The notes beneath the pieces are model-generated. The model worked only from the letters and a program-made list of their open reading frames with translations. It had not been told where the DNA came from and searched no databases. Source: Haloechinothrix aidingensis (GTDB taxonomy: Bacteria; Actinomycetota; Actinomycetes; Mycobacteriales; Pseudonocardiaceae). Taken from it: 64,000 nucleotides of DNA. The DNA is taken from contig NZ_JACCKD010000002.1 of the NCBI RefSeq assembly GCF_013450155.1, positions 300,531 to 364,530 on the forward strand, read 5' to 3'. Numbering within the stretch: the stretch's first letter is position 1; each line of letters starts with the position of its first letter. Position numbers and translations under genes: made by a program. Below, in pieces: positions 60,198-64,000 of the stretch.

Positions 60198-60824
60198 GTG
60201 ACCGCGCTACCGAACAGCTCAGCCGCCCCTCGTAAGCGCATGCCGCGCGCCCAGCGCGAGCGTCAGATGATCGATGTCGCCGTTGCCCTGTTCGCCGAAC
60301 GCGGCTACGTCGCGGCGTCCATGGACGAGATCGCCGAGCGCGTGGGCGTGTCCAAACCGATGCTCTACGAGTACTTCCATTCCAAGGAAGGCCTGCTCAT
60401 CGCCGCGATCCGCAGGGCACGGGCCGACCTGCTGGCCGCGACGGAGAACGCCGCCTCCTCGGCCCGCTCGGCCGAGGAGGCGCTGTGGCAGGGCCTGCTC
60501 GCCTACTTCCAGTTCATCGACCAGCGTCACGCGGAATGGTCGCTGCTTCGTCACGAGCTGTCCCTGGTCGGCGCGTCGGCGGCCGACGAGGTCGAGGCCA
60601 TCCGGCGCCAGCAGACCGAGTTCAACGCCTCCCTCATCCGGGTCTACCTACCCGGGGTGCCCGATCTCGAGGTCGAGGCGGTCGCCGAGTTCCTCGTCGG
60701 GGCCTGCGAGCGCATGGCGATCTGGGCGGAGCGCTGGGACGAGGTCACCCCGGAGCGCGCCACGGCCCTGACGATGGAGATCCTGTGGAACGGCCTGGGC
60801 AACAGGCAGGGCGGCCACTCGTGA
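60198..60824 (+). CDS. TetR-family regulator of FMO2
   Basis: The 208-residue protein has the TetR HTH (about 20-65, MIDVAVALFAERGYVAASMDEIAERVGVSKPMLYEYFHSKEG) and a ligand domain including EWSLLRHELSLVG and FLVGACERMAIWAERWDEV. It starts at GTG 60198, probably leaderless. The divergent layout and tandem operator make it the local repressor of the monooxygenase. The inducer is probably the enzyme's substrate. Confidence 0.9.
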   Translation: MTALPNSSAAPRKRMPRAQRERQMIDVAVALFAERGYVAASMDEIAERVGVSKPMLYEYFHSKEGLLIAAIRRARADLLAATENAASSARSAEEALWQGLLAYFQFIDQRHAEWSLLRHELSLVGASAADEVEAIRRQQTEFNASLIRVYLPGVPDLEVEAVAEFLVGACERMAIWAERWDEVTPERATALTMEILWNGLGNRQGGHS

Positions 60825-60978
60825 CGTGCCACACTCCGTGACGGTTACCGCTGCGCCCCCACGCTCACCTAGGCCATCATGCCCCTGCCTGTTGACGTGT
60901 CCGAAGATCGCGTCATAAACGGGTGGCGGCACGGTCTTCACAGGGGAATGATGAGCGGCGAAGGAAGGGGTGAGTCGG

Positions 60979-61347
60979 ATGGTGGAACCGATAACGGCGA
61001 GCTACGCGGAAGAGGATGAGGAATGGACCATCACCGTGGCCGGTCTGGGCCGCGAGCTCACCGCGCGCGCACCCGGCCTCATCGCCGCCCGTGACCGTGC
61101 CGAGCAGCTGATCGACAAGCTCGTCCCCGAGCAGGAGGAACGAGCGGTGGTCCACATGCTCAACGGCAGCGCTGTCGACTTCACGGCGAAGTACATGCAG
61201 GTGCGCATCGCGGGCCCGGAGGCGGAGCAGGCAGCCGCCCCGGCTGGCGAGCACACCGGCAGCGAGGGCACCGACGACGCCGATGCGGGCGATGCCGAAC
61301 CTCCCACTACCGGGGACGGGAGCCCGCAGGGCGAGCTCAGCGCCTGA
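60979..61347 (+). CDS. Small hypothetical protein, HicB-like start
   Basis: From ATG 60979 (GTG 60970 possible) the protein has 122 residues. The first half (WTITVAGLGRELTARAPGLIAARDRAEQLIDKL) has the beta-beta-alpha pattern of HicB-type antitoxins, but no HicA is near. The second half is acidic and disordered (GTDDADAGDAEPPTTGDG). Function unknown. Confidence 0.6.
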   Translation: MVEPITASYAEEDEEWTITVAGLGRELTARAPGLIAARDRAEQLIDKLVPEQEERAVVHMLNGSAVDFTAKYMQVRIAGPEAEQAAAPAGEHTGSEGTDDADAGDAEPPTTGDGSPQGELSA

Positions 61348-61377
61348 TCGGCGATACCGGCGTCGGCGATACCGGCG

Positions 61378-61599
61378 CTAGCGCAGCAGCTTGCGCAGCA
61401 CCAGCGCACCGATCAACACGCCGGCGCCGATCACGGGGTACTTCACCTTCGGCTCGGACCACGTTGCGCGCACCGAGGTCTTGGCGGAGTCGGCCAGACG
61501 TTTCGGGCTCGCCCTCGTACCGAGCTGGTCCAGTGTGACAGCGAGGGCGTCGCGCGCCCTCTCGATGTCCCGCTCGATGCTCTCCTGATCGCGGACCAC
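61378..61599 (-). CDS. DUF3618 protein
   Basis: The 73-residue protein starts at GTG 61599 after GGAGG and begins RDQESIERDIERARDALAVTLDQLGTRASPKRLADSAK, the DUF3618 signature. A single C-terminal transmembrane helix (YPVIGAGVLIGALVLRKLL) follows. DUF3618 proteins are small membrane proteins of unknown function, often beside phage-shock or YtxH-like genes. Confidence 0.88.
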   Translation of the reverse strand: MVRDQESIERDIERARDALAVTLDQLGTRASPKRLADSAKTSVRATWSEPKVKYPVIGAGVLIGALVLRKLLR

Positions 61600-61747
61600 G
61601 TGTCCTCCTGACGTCGCTGAAGGGGGTCCAGGAACGGGCACAGATCCTGGTCGTCGCTCACAGTAGATCACCGCCCGACCGCACCGTGCAGTGGCACTCC
61701 GGAGCGTCGCCGGATCCGCGTGTTCGTTAGGCTTGTCGCGACGAGCG

Positions 61748-61821
61748 GGGCCCGTAGCCCAATAGGCAGAGGCACATGGTTTAGGTCCATGCCAGTGTGA
61801 GTTCGAGTCTCACCGGGCCCA
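61748..61821 (+). tRNA. tRNA with anticodon TAG, predicted Leu, short variable arm
   Basis: A 74-nt cloverleaf with perfect acceptor stem GGGCCCG/CGGGCCC, anticodon stem CATGG/CCATG around TTTAGGT, T-arm GTGAG/CTCAC around TTCGAGT, and A73. Anticodon TAG (61782-61784) reads CUA, Leu. The variable loop is only five bases (CCAGT) and the D-stem three pairs, unlike normal Leu tRNA, which has a long variable arm. TAGGCT (61727-61732) is a possible -10. Confidence 0.8.
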
Positions 61822-61932
61822 CGTCGAGGACACACGTCGAGCCGTTCGACGGGGACGCGGCCCGGGGTCACGGTACGGACACGGATCCGGCCGCCTGCCT
61901 CGGGCGCACGGCGAGCATCCGGAGATACCCGA

Positions 61933-62931
61933 GTGACAGGCACCTCAAGCCAGATCGACGTCGGCGGCGCACGCATCTACGCGATCGGGATGCGCACCCG
62001 GTTCCGGGGGATCACCGTGCGCGAGGGGATGCTGCTCGAGGGGCCGGCCGGGTGGGGTGAGTTCTGCCCGTTCACCGACTACGACGACACCGTCGCCGCC
62101 TCGTGGCTGGCCACCGCGATCGAACAGTGCACCGTCGGATGGCCCGCACCCGTGCGGGACCGCGTACCCGTCAACTGCACGGTGCCCGCCCTCGACCCGG
62201 AACGTGCCAGGGAGCTCGCCGCCCGTTCCGGCTGCGGAACCGCCAAGGTCAAGGTCGCCGACCACCCCGAGTCCCTGAACGAGGACCTCGCCCGCGTCGA
62301 GGCGGTGCGCGACGCACTCGGCCCGGACGGCGCGATCCGCGTGGACGCCAACGGAGCCTGGGACGTCGACACGGCCGCCGGCCATATCCGCCTGCTCGAC
62401 AGCGCGGCCGGCGGGCTGGAGTACGTCGAGCAGCCCTGCCGCACCATCGAGGACCTCGCCGCCGTCCGGCGCCGGGTCGAGGTGCGTATCGCCGCCGACG
62501 AATCCATCCGGAGTGCCGGGGACCCGCTGCGGGTTGCCCTGGCGGGTGCCGCCGACGTCGCGGTGCTCAAGTGCACCCCGCTCGGCGGCGTCCGGCGCTC
62601 GCTGGAGGTCGCCGAGGCCGCCGGGCTGCCGTGTGTGGTCTCCTCCGCGCTGGAGACCAGCGTGGGGTTGGCCGCGCAGCTGGCTCTGGCCGGTGCCCTT
62701 CCCGAACTGGACTTCGCCTGCGGCCTCGGCACGCTCTCCCTTCTCGACGGCGACCTCGCAGCCGGCGCCGACTCCTTGCGGGTCGTCGACGGCCACCTGC
62801 CCGTTCCACGCACGCCACCCGCGCCGGACCCCGGCCTGCTCGACACGCACGCGCTCACCGACCCCGGACGGGTCGCGTGGTGGCGGGACCGCCTCGACCG
62901 CGTGCTCGCCGTGCACGGCAACGGCGGGTGA
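61933..62931 (+). CDS. menC: o-Succinylbenzoate synthase
   Basis: The 332-residue enolase-superfamily enzyme has the MenC active-site set: Lys in AKVKVAD (K105/K107), metal ligands D138 (RVDANG), E166 (VEQPC) and D189 (AADES), and K213 in VLKCTPLGG. It dehydrates SHCHC to o-succinylbenzoate in menaquinone synthesis. No other men gene is visible in the window. GTG start. Confidence 0.93.
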   Translation: MTGTSSQIDVGGARIYAIGMRTRFRGITVREGMLLEGPAGWGEFCPFTDYDDTVAASWLATAIEQCTVGWPAPVRDRVPVNCTVPALDPERARELAARSGCGTAKVKVADHPESLNEDLARVEAVRDALGPDGAIRVDANGAWDVDTAAGHIRLLDSAAGGLEYVEQPCRTIEDLAAVRRRVEVRIAADESIRSAGDPLRVALAGAADVAVLKCTPLGGVRRSLEVAEAAGLPCVVSSALETSVGLAAQLALAGALPELDFACGLGTLSLLDGDLAAGADSLRVVDGHLPVPRTPPAPDPGLLDTHALTDPGRVAWWRDRLDRVLAVHGNGG

Positions 62932-62946
62932 GACCCGGCCCGAAGC

Positions 62947-63548
62947 TCACCCTGGCTGCGCGAGGAGGTTCTCGAACAGCTCGTAACCGGTGTAGGTCAC
63001 CGCGTACGAGCGCAGGCCGTAGGGGTGGAAGTTCTGCTGCGTCGGTTCGGGCAGCAGGCCACCCGCGATCCGGATCCGGCCCGCAACGGCCGACAGCTCA
63101 CCGAGGGACACGCCCACCTCGGACGGGCCAGGACCCTTCCCGGTCCGCACCAGGGTCCGCGCCGCCGTGGTCCCCCTGCCTCCTCCCAGGCTTCCTGGTC
63201 CACGACCCAGTTCGGCGCGTCGCACCGGTCCGAGTCACAGTCGGAGTTGCCCGCTCCCGCAGGGCTCACGTAGTAGCCGATCGGCACCGGCTCATAGGTC
63301 TGGTGCCGGTTGGCGAACTCGTGACCGTCCACCGTGGCGTGCCCCTCGGCGGCACCCTCCTTGTCCACCCCTTCGGCCAGATGGTGCCGGTCGTACGTCG
63401 GGCCACGGCCTGCCACGCCGTCGTGGAAGTCCATCCAGCCCGCGCAGAAGAAGCCACCGGTGTCGCGGCTCCCGATGGTGCCCCTGTAACGCTCAACGTC
63501 GTGACGGCAAGCAGTACCCCCCCCCAGCGCGATCATCCGGCGCCTCAT
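62947..63548 (-). pseudogene. Frameshifted gene for a secreted protein
   Basis: ATG 63548 follows GAGGAGG. A good signal peptide (VLLAVTTLSVTGAPSGAATP) appears only if the nine-base G run at about 63518-63526 is read as eight. The mature part (FFCAGWMDFHDGVAGRG, FANRHQTYEPVPIGYY, SDCDSDRCDAPNWVV) then lies in a second frame, and the C-terminus (GVSLGELSAVAGRIRIAGG, YGLRSYAVTYTGYELF) in a third, with a switch near a GGGGG run at about 63170. At least two shifts are needed. Either the gene is broken or the homopolymers are misread. Confidence 0.55.
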
Positions 63549-63779
63549 CGGCAACCTCCTCAGCACTGTGCACCCGACTCGAGCCGAACAGCGAGGATTC
63601 CTGTCACCGGGCACGAAAACTTCTCGGAAAATTCGTTCCGGTACGACGAACGCAGTAACCCCCTGCCTCCGTCGCTACCTCGGACACGTCCGGCCCGAGC
63701 AGCGCATCCGGCACCGCCGCACGGCAGGGCACGCACCATCGTGCTGCCCGTCGCCGGTATACGCGGCATACTCGGCGGC

Positions 63780-64000
63780 ATGAACGGTCACGGCAGGTGG
63801 GACGCGTACGGTGCGCTGCAGCTGTCCGGTACGTCACTGCCCCTGCTGGACCGCGCCCGCGTGTACGCCTGCGGCATCACGCCCTACGACGTCACCCATC
63901 TCGGTCATGCCGCGACGTTCGTCTGGGTGGACGTGCTGGGCCGGGTGCTGCGCCTCGTCGGTGTCGAACCGGACGTGTGCCGCAACGTCACCGACGTCGA
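63780..64000 (+). CDS. MshC-like cysteine ligase (5' end, cut by the window)
   Basis: ATG 63780 opens a frame to the window end. The visible 73 residues include ARVYACGITPYDVTHLGHAA and VCRNVTDV, the class I CysRS fold with HIGH-like THLGHA and the zinc Cys in ACGITPYD. The CGITPYDxTHLGH form is characteristic of MshC, which joins cysteine to GlcN-Ins in mycothiol synthesis. CysRS proper usually has CGPTVY. The N-terminus before the motif is shorter than in typical MshC. CATACT at 63767-63772 may be a leaderless -10. Confidence 0.8.
   Translation, partial: MNGHGRWDAYGALQLSGTSLPLLDRARVYACGITPYDVTHLGHAATFVWVDVLGRVLRLVGVEPDVCRNVTDV

Noticed and set aside
60979-61347. A HicAB toxin-antitoxin pair
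   Set aside because: The HicB-like pattern is weak and no HicA gene is adjacent.
1-64000. CRISPR arrays, insertion sequences and rRNA genes
   Set aside because: No array of regularly spaced repeats, transposase frame or rRNA segment was found.

Overview
The window is about 64 kb of high-GC actinobacterial chromosome, most likely from a member of the Pseudonocardiaceae. The signs are mycothiol-type genes (an MshC-like ligase, an Rv2466c-type reductase), frequent GTG starts and leaderless -10 boxes, an XRE(DUF5753)-DUF397 pair, a DUF222/HNH (13E12-type) protein, LCP, Orn and menC genes, and a TGAATGACGC repeat of a kind I associate with Amycolatopsis and its relatives. Several secreted proteins are strikingly acidic, which would fit a salt-tolerant host, but that is only an inference.

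Layout. 1-5.4 kb: a leftward cell-surface glycan operon with a priming sugar transferase, a WecG/TagA glycosyltransferase fused to a methyltransferase, a Wzz/BY-kinase-like protein with a damaged P-loop, and an O-antigen-ligase-like membrane protein cut by the window edge. 5.7-11 kb: crotonyl-CoA carboxylase/reductase, a DivIVA-like coiled-coil protein, a universal stress protein, a class III adenylate cyclase and a membrane-anchored coiled-coil protein. 11.1-15 kb: an accessory islet holding the DUF397/DUF5753 pair, four small overlapping genes with zinc-knuckle motifs, an orphan colicin-E3-like toxin tip with a possible immunity gene, a DUF6941 protein and an HNH nuclease. 15-18.7 kb: a divergent ProA-like dehydrogenase, an M50-like membrane protease and the DUF222/HNH protein.

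18.7-22.4 kb: a Baeyer-Villiger-type flavoprotein with palindromic operators, facing an Erm-like rRNA methyltransferase preceded by a leader peptide with an Arg-Pro-Arg motif and serial hairpins, then a second methyltransferase. 22.6-25.1 kb: orn, tRNA-His, an L,D-transpeptidase and tRNA-Lys. 25.2-37 kb: secreted and membrane proteins (SPW, VWA, lipoprotein, PAP2, DUF3179), ArfB, patatin, HAD, TetR, a hydrolase-OsmC fusion, a peroxiredoxin-like protein and a CDP-alcohol transferase. 37-43 kb: a 1,132-residue SARP/AAA/TPR regulator divergent from a Tat-exported protein and two related methyltransferases. The intervening promoter carries three heptamers at 11-bp spacing, as SARP activators require.

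43-50.6 kb: an Rv2466c-like reductase, an LVIVD/PA secreted protein, a MerT-like membrane protein, and an operon of an unusual cysteine-rich radical SAM enzyme with a Cys-Cys methyltransferase, followed by an MFS transporter whose stop codon lies inside a repeat element. 51-64 kb: DUF4389, an SDR, a second MFS transporter, tandem six-codon ORFs, an active-looking GGDEF cyclase, an LCP ligase, an XRE regulator with a palindromic operator, a second FMO with a divergent TetR and tandem operator, DUF3618, an atypical short-arm tRNA with anticodon UAG, menC, a frameshifted secreted-protein gene and the start of an MshC-like ligase.

I saw no insertion sequence, CRISPR array or rRNA. The best candidates for undescribed biology are the radical SAM/methyltransferase operon, the SARP-controlled Tat/methyltransferase locus, the Erm leader and the orphan E3-type toxin module.
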